A DNA stretch of 64,000 nucleotides from Saccopteryx bilineata. Taxonomy: Eukaryota > Chordata > Mammalia > Chiroptera > Emballonuridae. Below, piece after piece: positions 1-12,511 of this stretch (the stretch's first letter is position 1; each line of letters starts with the position of its first letter). The DNA lies in contig NC_089495.1 of the NCBI RefSeq assembly GCF_036850765.1, positions 197,239,847-197,303,846 of the forward strand. The letters are read 5' to 3'. The notes under the pieces are model-generated. The model was given only the letters and a program-made list of their open reading frames with translations, was not told the DNA's origin and did no database searches. Position numbers and translations under genes: made by a program.

Positions 1-1096
1 CACCTAGAAACAGACCCGGGAGGTGCACGGGACCAAGCAGAATCAGCACTTGAGGAGCAATTTATTTGTGCGGCCAGAGCGCTTTCCAACAATCAATTAA
101 AGCTATTCCTCTCTCATGGGGTGCTGACCTCCATTAAAGTCTGAAAAAGAGGGCAACCTCTGTCAGCAATATTTAGCAGTGTTATTCGTATGGGCCACGA
201 TGTAGTCGATCCCCGAACCCACCTACCCCCCCCCCCCCGCGCCTCTTAGGGGCTGGTTGGGTAATATTGAGGGAGTCCGGGATACTATAAATCTGTGTCT
301 TCTTTGTATTTAACTCAGTATTTCTTAAATGGTTTCACACAGCAAGGGTAGAGCTATCTTTGAAAAGTCTGTGTTCTCTGTGGCGTTTTCCAGCTCCTTG
401 ACATCAACTCGGAGTTAAATCTTGGGTAAAAAGCAATTACTGTCATATGATGAATTGGAGGCAATTTATTTATTACTTGAGAAACATCCTAGGTGATGTC
501 ACTTAGAAGAATGATGGAATAATCCTCCTCGTGTACTCCATTATCAACCAGATCTCGTGGTGGAGGCTCGCTGCTCCGAGATGTGGAGGAGGAAGCCAGC
601 AATTTAAAAAAATTAGTCACCGTGCGCTCAGAGAAGGAGGAGGATGGGGAATAGAGCAGAAAGCAGCTGCCTAAACTCGAGCGAGAGTTGTCTCCCTGTG
701 AAATTATATGGGATGCTTTGGTTGCGAACTCTCGGGAAAGGTATTACAGAGAAAGCCCAGAGATTAATAATAAAGCTAAACGCGATACATTCAGGGCTTG
801 GAGATAGTGGCTGATATCACAGGAAAAGTGAAAAGGATGAGGGAACTTCAGTTTAAAAGGTCAAGTGTAAATACCATTTGAGCAGAGTCTGTATAATTTG
901 GCCCATATAACAAGATTCATGTGACATGTTCATCAATCCCTTAGATATTAGAATGTTATATATTGGTGAGAGGGCAATGGGAGGAAATGAAATGATCTTC
1001 CAGAAAAGCAGGTATAAAGGGAACAAAGGGCATGATATGGCTGGTGGCAAACTGAGCAGGGACGGGAATAAATACCGAGGCGCCTTCATCTGGCCG

Positions 1097-1128
1097 GTCA
1101 GGATCCGGGTCAGGATCCGGGTCAGGTA
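1097..1128. repeat. 12-bp tandem repeat, about 2.6 copies
   Basis: The unit GTCAGGATCCGG occurs at 1097-1108 and 1109-1120, followed by a partial copy. It reads as alternating Asp-Pro on the minus strand, but the frame has no other sign of coding. Confidence 0.8.
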
Positions 1129-1224
1129 CTGGTCTGCTTCTTACGTCCGGATGGCTGAGGAAGGACAACCAGATTTCTGTGCCTGGCACTCTCTCCCCCG
1201 TTTATGGGGGGGGGATAGTTTAAT

Positions 1225-1395
1225 GGTTTCAAGAGAATAAACTCTGCACAGGACTGCCAGGATTTCAATCCCATCTCTACCACTTGCTACCGTTTCTTAG
1301 TCTCTCCGAGCCTCCGTTTTCCCATCTTGAGAATGGGTACAATGAGAGGACCCATTTCATAGCGTTGTAGAGAAGATTAAAAGCGATAGTAAATG
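1225..1395 (-). repeat. MIR SINE fragment
   Basis: An antisense MIR pattern is visible: a degenerate Pol III B-box-like segment, then CACTTGCTA, TTAGTCTCTCCGAGCCTC, CCATCTTGAGAATGGG and a final GTTGTAGAGAAGATTAAA. This is an ancient mammalian repeat without visible target duplications. Confidence 0.7.
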
Positions 1396-2265
1396 GGAAG
1401 GGCTTACCACAGCATCCTGGGCTTGTAGGGGAAAACTCTCAAAATATATGAACTCTTTATTGTTAATAATATCTCCGTTTCGTATGTGGGCAGGTATTGT
1501 GACTCTTCTAGATACAGCCACTGTCACACCCAGCTCTCCTGAAAGCCAGTCACGATGTCTGCCTCTTCTTGGCCATGATTTTGCTCAAGTTAAGACACGG
1601 TACTGGACACTCGTCCTGACTGACAGGTCTAGACCCCTCTCAGAAGTGTCAGTGAGGTGAACCTAACATCACAGAAAGCCCTTGCCAGCCTTTAGCCCAT
1701 TTGGCCTTACACCCATCCTTTCTCTCCTCCCTGCTGTGCAGGGACACGCAGGTGAGCCCCGCAGGCTGTGTTCCCTGGGCCTCCTGTCTGGTGGCGTCTG
1801 GGTGTGGCCCGTAGGAAACATGAACTGTGGGGCGTAAGGAAGGAGAAGGCTGCCTCTCTAGGCCTCAGGCCCTCCATGTCTCCAGTTGTCCAGGTCCCGC
1901 TTCCGTGGTATGACCCAGACCTCTGGGTTCTGATGACCCCACCACTGCCCTTTGTCTCTCCAGTCTGGGCTGAGCAACGGCCCGTGACGGTACCCTCTGG
2001 GTTGCCTCTCTCCATCCTCCCCGGAACCCTGGGTACCAATTCTCCCTCACGTTCGCTCCTGTTTAAGTGCTTGGGGCAGTTCCCCTTTCCCCGGTTAGAT
2101 GCTGACGGTGGCGGAACTTGTGCCGGTTTCTAGTGACTGTCCCCTCCTTTAATAAATGGTCATGAACATGAAATCTGATTTAATATTTCAGGTCTCTCTA
2201 TATTTTTCTGTATCAACATCACACTCACTCGGATGAAATATCTGGAAGCCACATTTTTCCATTAC

Positions 2266-2270
2266 AAAAA

Positions 2271-2303
<33 letters not shown>

Positions 2304-2304
2304 A
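2266..2304. repeat. (A)n(GA)n microsatellite
   Basis: An A run is followed directly by about a dozen GA units. It may be the tail of an old retroposon, but no body is recognisable upstream. Confidence 0.9.
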
Positions 2305-3348
2305 AGTCAGCAACAGCACTGCTTCCTCCCCAGGCTTCTCGCCTCGCTCCTGTCTGTTCGCCACCATCTCAGCCCTCAGAGACTGCCAAAGTCGTTCGCG
2401 ATCCCAATCGCAAATGCTCCCGGTGCCTTGGGATGCGATTTGTAAAGTCTGGAGGCTTTTTTTTCATTGAAGCAAGGATCCAGATGCTTACCTACCAACT
2501 TTCTTCCTAGCTGAACTTCAATTTTCATCTTAAAAATAGCCTCTCGTTCTCAGACTTCGCTTCCAGCAAAATCGAGGAGGGATTTGGTGCGCCCCCCAAC
2601 TCGAGAACGGGGAGGTTGCCCGGCTTCCGCCTCTTCTCCTTCCCTGTGGCCTCCTCTTGGCAGACCCACCACCACCACCACCTCCACCATCTGAGAAACC
2701 TGCAATGCCGCCAGCTTCCCCGGGCTCAGAGGTAGCAGCTCGGAGGCAAGGTTTCAAAGGCTCTACCGAGCGCCGGAGGCACGCAAAGCCAGAGTAAAGG
2801 CAGGGGGAACTCTTCGACAAAAGAAGTCATTAAGTCGGTGGGGTGACCTGCCAACGCGGTTAAGACTCGGGGATGATGTGGCCTCTCGGACAGCTAAGCG
2901 GTGACTGTTTTCAAGACTTGGGCTGTGAGGAGTCATGTCCCCGAGAGCCGGCTTCCTTTCCTCACCATCAGCAATGATCACCGGTGTGGGTTCTGAGCGT
3001 CCACTGGGGTTTTCATCAGTTGCAATTAGATGTTCATTATTGGCAACTTCTATTTTTTTTGCTCCGTGTCTTTCCAGGGAAAAGTCTCTCCAGTGAGGTT
3101 ATACAATTGGGCCAGTAGCCAAAGAGAGCGCTTTGAAAATGACTCATTAATCCCTTGTTGCCAAATTATGGTATCTCTGCCATTAAGCCATCCAGATGCG
3201 AACCCGATACGGGCCTCGCTTATAGGAGGACAGTTCAGTGCATCGCTCTGGGGGCTCCGCCTGTCTCCATCCTGAGGAGTAGATGAGCTCAGGCAGCGGG
3301 TTGCAAGGAATCATTGCCCTGGCACCCACTGTGTACCCACAGTTTATA

Positions 3349-3349
<1 letters not shown>

Positions 3350-3379
<30 letters not shown>
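3350..3379. repeat. (CA)n microsatellite
   Basis: About 15 uninterrupted CA dinucleotides. Confidence 0.95.
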
Positions 3380-3383
<4 letters not shown>

Positions 3384-3454
3384 CCTGCTCTCATTCTGGA
3401 ACCAGCTCCAAGGTCATGCCATCAGCATGCCACATGCATGAGGAGTTCCCCAGA

Positions 3455-3650
3455 GTTTCACAAGCATTCTTACCTCCATGGTCATATGCGATCCTCAGAA
3501 AATCCCTGTGGACTTGGAATTTGCTCCCTTAGTCTACAAATGAGGATATCCAATCACATTGTGGTGAACAGCTTGGATCAAGGTCACAGGATGAGTTTAG
3601 TAATGGCATCTGGATGCAAGCTCACATACCTCTAATTTTAAACCCACTTC
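3455..3650 (+). repeat. MIR SINE fragment
   Basis: Sense-orientation MIR landmarks in order: ATCCTCAGAAAATCCCTGTG, then CTACAAATGAGGATATCCAA, then CAAGGTCACAGGATGAG and TAATGGCATCTGGATG. Confidence 0.6.
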
Positions 3651-4339
3651 TTTTGGACCGATCTCGTAAAATCATAGCATCTCATACCTCCAAAAGGGCA
3701 CAAGAGGTCGTGCAGCCTCTTTTGCTCGGTGGGGAGCATGCTGACTGCCCAGACAGACAGTGCCTTTTGTTGCTGGTGACACATCTTCCTGCCCTCTGCA
3801 GGTAACTTGGAGGTGTGGGGGTAGACCCCATGGGAGTCTCAAGACTCTTAAGATGACAGGGAGATTGTCTCTCACCTACAGCACGTGTGTCACGGGAGTT
3901 AAAGGAGGCTGGGTTGAGTGGGGAGGTGGGGTCAACAGCTGAAAAGGAAGGTCGAGGTAGCGAGGGCTTGGTTGAGCATCTAGGAAGCCTAGGAGGTGAG
4001 CAGGTGGAGATGGTGTGGGCAGGTAAAGCGAGGGCTCGCTCTGAACCAGACTAGGGACCATGACTGCTCCTTGCTCCTCTCTACATCATAACGCCACGTT
4101 GGAAAGGGAGGGGCTGGGCCTCCGCTGGGTAGCACGTCCCTATTAAATCCTTTCCTCATGTGGCCCCCACACCTGTCCCCGTCACTTCTACCCATTTGTA
4201 TTAGCTCTGACCTTTAAAAATTAAAAGGACCAAAATCTACTCCATCTTTCACAATGGTCCTACACCTTTTTGAAGGCAAGAGTTAGGACTCCTCGGAATC
4301 TTCCCTTGTCTAGGCTGAAAAGTGCTGATTCTGACTTCC

Positions 4340-4505
4340 ACTCCTCCAAAGCCAGTGATCTCTGGACTTGACTGTGCGTCTGCATCACCTAGACACCCTG
4401 TGCAAAGGGCGATTCGGTAGCTCCGGGGTGGGCCCGAGAGCCTGCATTTGTAATGAGTTCCCAGGGGCTGCTGATGCCTCTGGTCAGTGGGCCACACTCT
4501 GAGTG
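4340..4505 (+). repeat. MER5-like hAT-Charlie remnant
   Basis: The text GTCTGCATCACCTAGACACC, followed by a GGTGGGCCCGAGAGCCTGC-type block and GTAATGAGTTCCCAGGGGCT, matches the layout of degenerate MER5 elements. Both terminal inverted repeats are eroded. Confidence 0.5.
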
Positions 4506-5758
4506 GTGAGGCTCTTGGTCGGACTTTCCCCTGGAAGTGCCTCCCAGAGGCTGGGGTCCACACCTGGGCAAGCCTCCTCAGAGTGGTCTGACAAAGGACA
4601 GAGAGAGCTGAGCAGCACTGCCCCTGCTGGGCCCCAGGAGTCCCCGGGAGATAGCAACCGTCATGGTTGTTTGGTAGCACGGAAGGAGGCAGCAGAGGAA
4701 ACAGACCATGGTGACCGGGTCCTGGGTATGGCGTGAATATTGAGAGGGGAGGGACAGCCTTCAAGAGACCGTGAGCCACGCCTGGGGCCCCAGGTTTCCA
4801 TGTGCAGAAGTGGACGGATAGTGCATTGAAAGCCAGATGGGGACTCTGGGCAGGAGCTTAGGCAGGGACTGGATTCTGTGCCACAACAGCTTTTCTGGAA
4901 AAGAGTCAAGAGCAGGGGATAGCAACTGCGGCTTTGGGGGGGACTGGCTCAGCCTTGGGGAGCCTTCAGAGCTTGGAGGACACAGCTGGCGAGGGAGAAG
5001 GTCAGGCACACAGTCTCATGTCGGAGACGGGTCCTCCACTGGAGCAGGCTGAGTCTACAGGGGGTTCTTGATGACTACGTCACACAGGTGACTCCAGGAG
5101 AGCCCTGAGCTACTCCGGGTGGATAAACCCACCACCTGGCGCCTCGTGGCCAATTCCGGGTGACTTGGACTGTCACCGGGTGGGCTCCCAGCGGAGGGCA
5201 GAGAGGAAGAGGATGCATTCAGGTGCCTCCCTGTCTCAGTTCTCAGGCTCCCAGTTCCTGCGCAGCGGACGGAAGTCACCCAGGACCAGGGACAGAGCCT
5301 TTTAGGGACTGAGGACGGAGACTCCGTGCGACTCTCGTGAAGAGGATGGGCTTACGGCAGAAGTCCCGCAGCTACCGTGTTCCTGAATGGTTTCCAGTTC
5401 TGCCTCTCTGGACGTTCCCTTGGGTTTCAGGCCAGTGAGTCCGGCGGCTGACCTCTCGTGCGGACTCAAGGCCGGCACCTCCTTCACCACAACTCCGTCA
5501 AGGACAGTTTGTTGCAGCGATGAGGGGTCGTGTCTGGCACGCAGCCTCCCGGCTCTGAAATGCCCTAGCGAGATGCCTCAGACGCGTGCTTTCCCCTTCT
5601 GTGCACACTTCTCATCGACACAAAAGGGAAAATAAACCCAGCTCCCCGGGTCGAGTTTTAGAAGGGTAAATGGCTTCCTGTAGGAAAGTGCGCGTTAGCA
5701 CTCTGCTCGGCTCGCAGCAGTGGGCTGGCACATGTCAGCTAAAATTTTAGAAAGTTGC

Positions 5759-5960
5759 TGCCTGACCTGTGGCGGTGCAGTGGATAAAGTGTCGACCTGG
5801 AAATGCTGAGGTCGCCGGTTCAAAACCCTGGGCTTGCCTGGTCAAGGCACATATGGGAGTTGATGCTTCCAGCTCCTCCCCCCTGTCTCTCTCTCCTCTC
5901 TCTCTCTCTTTCTCTGTCTCTCTCCTCTCTAAAATGAATAAATTAAAAAAAAAAAAAAAA
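5759..5960 (+). repeat. Bat tRNA-derived SINE (Rhin-1-like, about 200 bp)
   Basis: The head CCTGACCTGTGGCGGTGCAG starts a tRNA-like unit with a B-box-like GGTTCAAAACC, then TCAAGGCACATATGGGAG, a CT-rich body, AATGAATAAATT and an A tail. The insertion is flanked by a 10-bp target duplication, AGAAAGTTGC (5749-5758) and AGAAAGTCGC (5961-5970), with one mismatch. From memory the head and body match the Rhin-1 SINE family of rhinolophoid bats. A frame opens through it on each strand, but these are SINE artefacts. Confidence 0.92.
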
Positions 5961-7269
5961 AGAAAGTCGCGATTGAGCTTCTGTTTGATAAGGAGCTCAG
6001 GGCCGGCCTCAGACAGCCGATCACGTTGCCAGGAGTCCCCATCGTCAGCCAACCTGAGTCCTGTCCCGGGTTCTCCTTTGCTCAGAGAGCGCTCACGTGA
6101 GCCCTGTGGACACTTGCCTGGCTGCAGCAGAACCAGGACTGGCCTGCCCGCTGTCTCCGTCTCTCTCACTTACCTCTCAGATACAGGAGCCACACGGGGG
6201 GGACTTTCTGCCTGGCCTCTGACCCCAGAGCCGTTTCCTCTCCCCCTTTGAGCACTGTCAGCGCACTTCCCTGAGGGACAGAGTCGCACTTCCCCAGCAG
6301 TTGGAGCAGATGCCCTGGGGAGGGTGCGGAAGCGGAAGTGGGACTTGCCGTGTCCCGGGGAAGGTTCACGTGTACATGTCTGGAGTCTGGTTGGACCAGC
6401 CAAGCGTGTCCTCTCATCACAACTCCACCGTAGAGAGTCTGTGATGGCAGCTCTGATGCCTATTGGCCAAACTCATTGGATTTGGCTAACCCCCTGGGAT
6501 ATGGCCTTTGAGAGGGCCTCTCTGAATGTCTTGGTTGCTTTTCTGTGACCCTCACATATGTCCCATTGCTGGTTCATGATCACTGCTGAAGGTGCTTCTG
6601 TTTAGGAACATCTCAGAATGTATCTAGGAAAGATTTTCAAATATGCGTCCAAGATACCCACTCTCCTCTGGATACGGAGCTCGATTCCATCTTGGGAACA
6701 GTGTGTGACACAGCCGGTTTCTCCTTCCTTCCTCCAGCACTGTCTTCTGCTGGCTCTAGGACCCGGCACTCTCTCTCCTGGTTATTTTTCTTACCTGTCT
6801 GGCCACTTCTCTGTCTCCTACGCAGGCTGACCCACCACGAGCCCCTCACTCAACACCACACACCCGCAAGCCTCTGTCCAAACCTGCTTCTGCTCCTACA
6901 CTCTGTTCTCCCCCTGGGCGGCTTCATCCGCCCCCAGCGTCAGGTGCCATCCAGGTACTTAAGATTCACACTTTTTTTTTACTGCCAGCTCAGATCTCTT
7001 TAGAGCTCTGACTTTTCTAGAGTAACAAGCTTAAATTACCCCCAAAGCACACCCATTTCTCCTCTAAAACTATTCATTTTCCATTGTTTCTCGAACCCAT
7101 GGACGATACCGTCCATCTACTTTGTTATGAGAACCAGAGACTTGTCGCCCCCTTCCACAGTTCTCTCTCCCTGCTTCCCGTATCCAGCCCATCAGCAGGC
7201 TGTGTTTATCTCTGTTTCGGGTCATTCTCCCTCTTATTGCATCTTTCTATCTCCACTGCCATTCTCGGA

Positions 7270-7840
7270 GTCCAGCAACTCTCACCAACCCACCCATGTG
7301 CCTGCCACATTCGTCTCTCCGATCCACTGTGCCTTCACAGTGAAGCTGGAGCGATGTGTTGGAAATACAGATCTGACCACGTCATTGCCTCGATGAATAA
7401 CACTCAGACTTCATTGTCACCCCCCATGACACTACATTTCTGGGACTTCTTGATGGCACCGGGCTCCTCGCCCCGTCACAGAGCCCTGGCCAGGGCTGTT
7501 CCTTCTGCTGCTCCCATGCGACCCTCTCATGCTCTCTTCCTCCTAGTTGTAGCCTGACCTCCCTTGGAGCTCACCCCATTGGTCACTTCCTCCTGGAAGT
7601 GATTCATTTCCCCCACTGTCCACTGCCCAAGTAGCATGCGCCTCTCAACCCTGATCCTTAGTAGAGTCGAAAGCCCACCCTGACTGAGTCTTGGTGGACT
7701 GACCCGATCTCCTGAGCCCCGCCTGACTCTCAGGACCGGCTCTCGGGAGGGCGGGAACTGTGCCTGTTTCGCTCATCACTGACTGCATCGCCGAACGCCT
7801 GGCAAACAGTGGGTGCTTGTGATCGTTGACGGGAGGGATG
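7270..7840 (+). repeat. LINE L2 3' fragment
   Basis: The segment follows L2 order in the sense direction: ATCTGACCACGTCATTGCCT, then AGGGCTGTTCCTTCTGCTG, and a 3' end resembling the L2 terminus (GGGCGGGAACTGTGCCTGTT ... GCCTGGCAAACAGTGGGTGC). It is old, with no intact reading frame. Confidence 0.7.
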
Positions 7841-8739
7841 AGGTGTGAATTTCAGTAGACCAAGCTGATCACGGCGTTCCTGGGGAATCGAAGTCCCCCT
7901 CCAGGGCTCCTTTGCCTTTGTGCCCGCGGTCCCCAGCACAGGATCTCTCAGCGGGCGCTAGGTAAAGTTCAGCTACGCCAGTGAGTGAGTCAGTGCTCCA
8001 GAGAGAAGGCTTCCTTCAAACCCAAGGAAAAAGACTCCGACTCTGAGGAAAGTGTGGTCCGCGGTGCACAGCCTCCTTTGAGCTCGGTCGCGTCATCTGT
8101 CTCCGGAACTAGACGTATCTCAGGAATCTTGTCTCCAGACTGGGAGACAATGGCTTCGTGGGGGGCTACGGGGCAGCAGCCCCAAGTCTGGCATGTGAGC
8201 CCAGCCCTGCCAAAGAGGCGGTTAGTAACCCCCCAGGAATTCCCCGGGCTCCGGATAAGTAGAGCCGGCGTGGACGGTCTTGGGATTTGATGTGCTCGTT
8301 CTGCCTGTCGCTGGTGAGGGGAACGGAATAAAACCCCTCTTCTGTAAGTCCTCTGACCCCACTGCTGGCGGAGTTGGGCACACAGCCCATGGGTGCCCAG
8401 TAGCAGATAACGAAGGAAGCAGATAACTGTGGTTCACCTGCCTTTAAGTCCTTCAGTAATCACCTGTGAACCAGCAGTTACAAGGGAGGAGGCCTGGGCT
8501 AGCCCCTGGCCTTAGAGAAATGACCAGGACGCACTCCCTGTTCTCACTAGGGACGCTTGACCGAGTAAAGCCGGCTTGTCCAAGTTACAAGAGAGTCTGG
8601 GGAAGGGCGCTGGTAAACTAGACACCGGACGCTCTTCAGCAAGACGAGGGGGCACGTCATTGTGCTGGAGGGCTGTTCCCAACCACCAGTGAGTTTGAGG
8701 AGTCAGAATCACAGCTGCGTTCTGGGAACACGTGGCTAA

Positions 8740-8766
8740 AAAAAAAAAAAAAGAGAGAGAGAAAAA
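8740..8766. repeat. (A)n(GA)n simple repeat
   Basis: About 14 A followed by GA units. No retroposon body is recognised next to it. Confidence 0.85.
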
Positions 8767-8862
8767 CTCAATTTGGTTCCATGAGAACAAATGTGTGTGG
8801 GCAGCGATGTCATCCCTTCAGCTAAACATGGAGCAATGGAAACATTAAGGGGAAGACCTATT

Positions 8863-9010
8863 AGGAGCCAGGCTTGGGGCTAGCAGGAGGCAGCACAGAT
8901 AAAGGAGGCATCACCTGCGCCCTGAGGAGCTTGCAGACTGCTGGAGGAGACAGATGGGGGAACAAAGGGCTCATAATACAGCACGTGAAGGAACATGCGA
9001 AGTGTTACAG
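8863..9010 (+). repeat. Ancient mammalian repeat fragment (family unassigned)
   Basis: Contains AGGAGCCAGGCTTGGGGCTA ... CTGAGGAGCTTGCAGACTGC, the pattern of the common 'TGCCAGGC ... GGAGCTTACA' mammalian repeat class, heavily diverged. Confidence 0.4.
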
Positions 9011-9379
9011 AGTTACCAGAACAGAGAGGAGGAGGGAACTCGCCCAGGGGTGCCGGCAACCAGAGAAGATGTAGTCGCTGTGAGGGGTGGGCTGGTGCCC
9101 CCATAGCAGAGAAGGAGGGATGGGTTGGGGAGAGGGTTCTCGGGATCCCAGCAGCCTCGCACCATCACGGCACCGGTGGGAACATGAGGAGCAGCGGGAG
9201 GGGCTTCCTCAGGGCTCTGGGCGCTCCAGCCCTGTCCCCACAGGTGTGCAGGGGGAGAAGTTGCCTCTGACCCCCGGCAGGCGTCATAAAGAGGTCGCTT
9301 AGGCATCCTTTGTCTGCTCACTTTCGCTGAGGCATTGGCGACATTGCCGTGTGGGGGCAGGGCCTCGAGGGGCCAGGGG

Positions 9380-9545
9380 ACCTGAAAGCTGAATGCCAGG
9401 ATTCTGGACTCTGGAGGCTGAGGCTGAGGGTCAGAAACCTGCGGGACCCTGGCCCTGACCGTCAGCAGCCCTGTGGCCTTTCGCGAGTGCCCTTGGCTTT
9501 CTCCTCTCTAACACGGGGAAACCCTTTCTACTGCCGGGAGTGTGT
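9380..9545 (-). repeat. Possible MIR fragment
   Basis: Weak antisense MIR-like text: TGCCAGGATTCTGGACTC, then CCCTTGGCTTTCTCCTCTCT and AACACGGGGAAACC. It is too diverged for a firm call. Confidence 0.35.
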
Positions 9546-9963
9546 GTGAGGACTGACCAGGGTGGCCCCATGAGGGGGCCCTCCCAGGGCTGAGGATACA
9601 GGGTGTTCTGCTCCCCGCCTCCCTCCCCCTGAAATGAGCCAGCCAGGTAGCACCTGGCAGCGTCGGCAGCACCAGCATCAGTTTAAAAACAATGGAGTTA
9701 GTCGCATATAAGTGTTCTTTGAATCTAAGACCACTCTCTTGAAAACATGAAGCTTCTAACCCCGGCATTCGCTTCACCTAAGGCACAAAACAAAAACTGT
9801 GTTTTTTATCTTTGTCCAGCCAGTGATTTTAGCCTTAACAGAGAGCTGTGTTCTCACCACTTACCTGGGAGGATGAAGCAGGGTTTGGAATTGTTTCATG
9901 AACCCGAGAATCGAACTGTCATTCCGTGGTTAGATCCTAGAGATCCAGCCGTGTGAGGGATCA

Positions 9964-10051
9964 AGTCCTCTGACCGAGGACGAGAGGGTCAGTAAGGATG
10001 GACGCCCAGTCCTCTGACCGAGGACGAGAGGGTCAGTAAGGATGGACGCCC
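9964..10051. repeat. Perfect 44-bp tandem duplication (two copies)
   Basis: Copies at 9964-10007 and 10008-10051 are identical base for base. Each begins AGTCCTCTGACCGAGGACGA and ends GATGGACGCCC. Each contains an inverted repeat GTCCTC-TGACC-GAGGAC able to form a small hairpin, and an overlapping CTGACC / GGTCAG pair. The pair ends 275 bp before the transmembrane exon. Identity implies a recent duplication, an active VNTR or an assembly artefact. Confidence 0.97.
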
Positions 10052-10077
10052 CATCACAGCGCTGGGCAGCCTGAGGG

Positions 10078-10268
10078 CGTCTCAGTTTCTCTGAATCTCC
10101 CTTTCTACATCTGCAGACAAAAGGATGCAATAATCGTAATCCCAACCTCGTAAGGGACTGACCCTCGGGAGGATTGAACGGGACAATGTGTGTATAATAC
10201 CCCTTCGCACAGTGCCTGGCACATAATTAGCTTTCAAAAGCGATTAAGCCGTTGTCATTATCATTATT
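10078..10268 (-). repeat. MIR SINE, just upstream of the PTPRT transmembrane exon
   Basis: Antisense MIR signature in order: CGTCTCAGTTTCTCTGAATC, TACATCTGCAGACAAAAGGA, then CACAGTGCCTGGCACATAAT and a TCATTATCATTATTG end. It stops about 58 bp before the exon, so it borders the pyrimidine tract and branch-point zone. Confidence 0.8.
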
Positions 10269-10274
10269 GTCTAG

Positions 10275-10463
<189 letters not shown>

Positions 10464-10791
10464 TGAGTCGGGGTTGCTGCCTGTTGGACTGTGGTGGCTC
10501 CAGGTGGCCCAACACTGCCGCGTGGCCAGGTTCTAGCTCTGTTGATTGATCACTTTCGAGCAAGGACCTACTGCTCTGATTGTTGAGGTCCGGAAATACG
10601 TGGGCCAGATGTGATTAGTTTTGTTGATGACGGAAGGGTCTGTGTGGCCTGCTTGGTGAGTGGCCCTGAGATGGTCAGTTTCTTATGGACTAGTGCTCCT
10701 TATAGTTCGGCCACCAAGAGGGGCCGTGGGATTCTTTATATCATGAAACGAGTTCTCTAGGATTTAACTGCTCTGTTGTGATCAGTCAGGC

Positions 10792-11002
10792 CCCTGGTCG
10801 GCAAACTGTGGCTCGCGGACCACATGCAGCTTTTCGGCCCCTTGAATGTAGCTTTCCCACAAAATGCCACGTGCGGGCGCTACCTCGATAAGGAATGTAC
10901 CTACTATCTAGTTTAAGTTTAAAAATTTGGCTCTCAAAAGGAATGTCCATTGTTGTGCCGTTGGTATTTGGCTCTGTTGACTAATGAGTTTGCCGACCAC
11001 TG
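10792..11002. mobile_element. Non-autonomous hAT element (211 bp)
   Basis: Terminal inverted repeats are CCCTGGTCGGCAAACT on the left and AGTTTGCCGACCACTG on the right. The flanking 8-bp target copies, AGTCAGGC (10784-10791) and GGTCAGGT (11003-11010), agree in their six central bases. The interior (TGGCTCGCGGACCACATGCA, TTTGGCTCTCAAAAGGAATG) has no coding capacity. The 8-bp duplication and CAG-type ends place it in hAT; it depended on a transposase made elsewhere. It lies 330 bp downstream of the transmembrane exon. Confidence 0.88.
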
Positions 11003-12486
11003 GGTCAGGTCATCCAGGTAACTGGGGAGCCCCAGGAGCACGCATGAACCCAGAAATACAGATGCAGAAGAAGAATGTTTCCTCCTTCTCATCTTTCCCC
11101 TGATTTCCCTTTGGTCCGGCAGGCTGCCCTCTGCATGACAGGGACAAAGCTCCCAATGGTGTGATAGTCTCAAGGGCTCTTTCCTACTTGTGTCCCATGA
11201 CACTTTCCCAGCTGGATTGGTGCTGCTTGTCACCTCGCCACAGGATGTCTCCCTGGGCGGCTCTGGTACACGAACGCAATCTTTTTCAAATTGTGTTTCC
11301 TCTAGACTGTGTTGCTCATAAAAGCCGGGACTCAGATTCCTCCCTTGTCCCCGAGATCCACTTCACTGCCACCTTCTGTTGACCAGTCACAGAGCTTGAG
11401 GATAACACAGGGAAGAGTGGCAGAGGGGGACAGGAAATGGCCTCTGTCCAGTTCCTACAGAACCCTGATTATTCCTCTCCACAGACGGCCCTGCTGCCCA
11501 CCTGTGTAAGCCCCCGACTGGCTCCAGCTGTGCATGCCGACCGCTCATTTCTGTGTCTTCTTGATTTCAACACCAGGGTCCCAATCTTGGTTCTCCGCCT
11601 TCCCGTCCCCCAATCTGCCAGAGAACAAAACATTCATCCGCTTTATCATAATACAGGCTGCAGTGCGCCCTGCCCCCAACTTAAAGAGACTTTGACACTA
11701 TTAAACAAGCCGCCTGACACCTCGTTCCGTCTGTCACTCTGGGTTTGGTTACCCACAGAGTTCAGGGCAAGTCCCGTAACAAGTCTGGACACTTGCTTCC
11801 ATCAGGAGACTCAGAAGTCTTCCTGAAATTTGTTCCCCACAAAAAGAAAGGGAAGAACGCTCCAAAGACAACACCCAGCTTCTACTTAAAGGGTCCTGTG
11901 AATATATATATAAATAGATGCAGGCAGTTAAACGAAAATAACACCCATGTCCCCATTTCCAGCCATCAGTGAGTCAGAAATACTGTGGGTCCCACTATAC
12001 ACACAGTCAGCCTTCTCTTAGCCATGTTGGTGCCAGAATGTCCCTGTGTCTCTGATGGTTCTGAATTAGCTCTGGCCAGGACATCTTATTGGTAGGACCT
12101 GTCCTTTCTTGATATCTTTTGTCTGACAGGACTGCTCCCTTTCCCAGGGTACCAGGAAGAGTACCTGAAGGGTTAAGCTCCTCACCCAGCTACTGAAATT
12201 GAGGTTGGACAGGTCCCGGGGAAGGGAAGGCACTATGTTAACATTGGAGAACATGATCCCTCAAGAGGTGAAGGACAGCCCCGCCTTGTCATAGTATTAC
12301 CATCATCCATAAAACGTGGCCCTGCGGAATGTCTCGGGGACAAGTCAGCAGTTATTAGATGAGGTGGAACATGAGGTTTGATGTCTCTGGAGGCAGTAAG
12401 CACGTGGTGCATAGAAGATCCTTGTCATGGTTCTTAGAATCACAGGCAGATGGGAGGCAGGGGTAAGACTGGGATTGTCTACCTGG

Positions 12487-12511
12487 AAAAAACAAAAAAA
12501 CAAAAAAACCA
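12487..12511. repeat. A-rich simple repeat
   Basis: Runs of A interrupted by single C residues. This could be an old retroposon tail. Confidence 0.7.

Noticed and set aside
4249..4779. 176-codon minus-strand open frame
   Set aside because: It overlaps a MER5-like relic, has no recognised domain and competes with similar random frames on the other strand.
7084..7557. 157-codon + strand open frame
   Set aside because: Overlaps an L2 fragment; the peptide shows no recognised family and no splice context.
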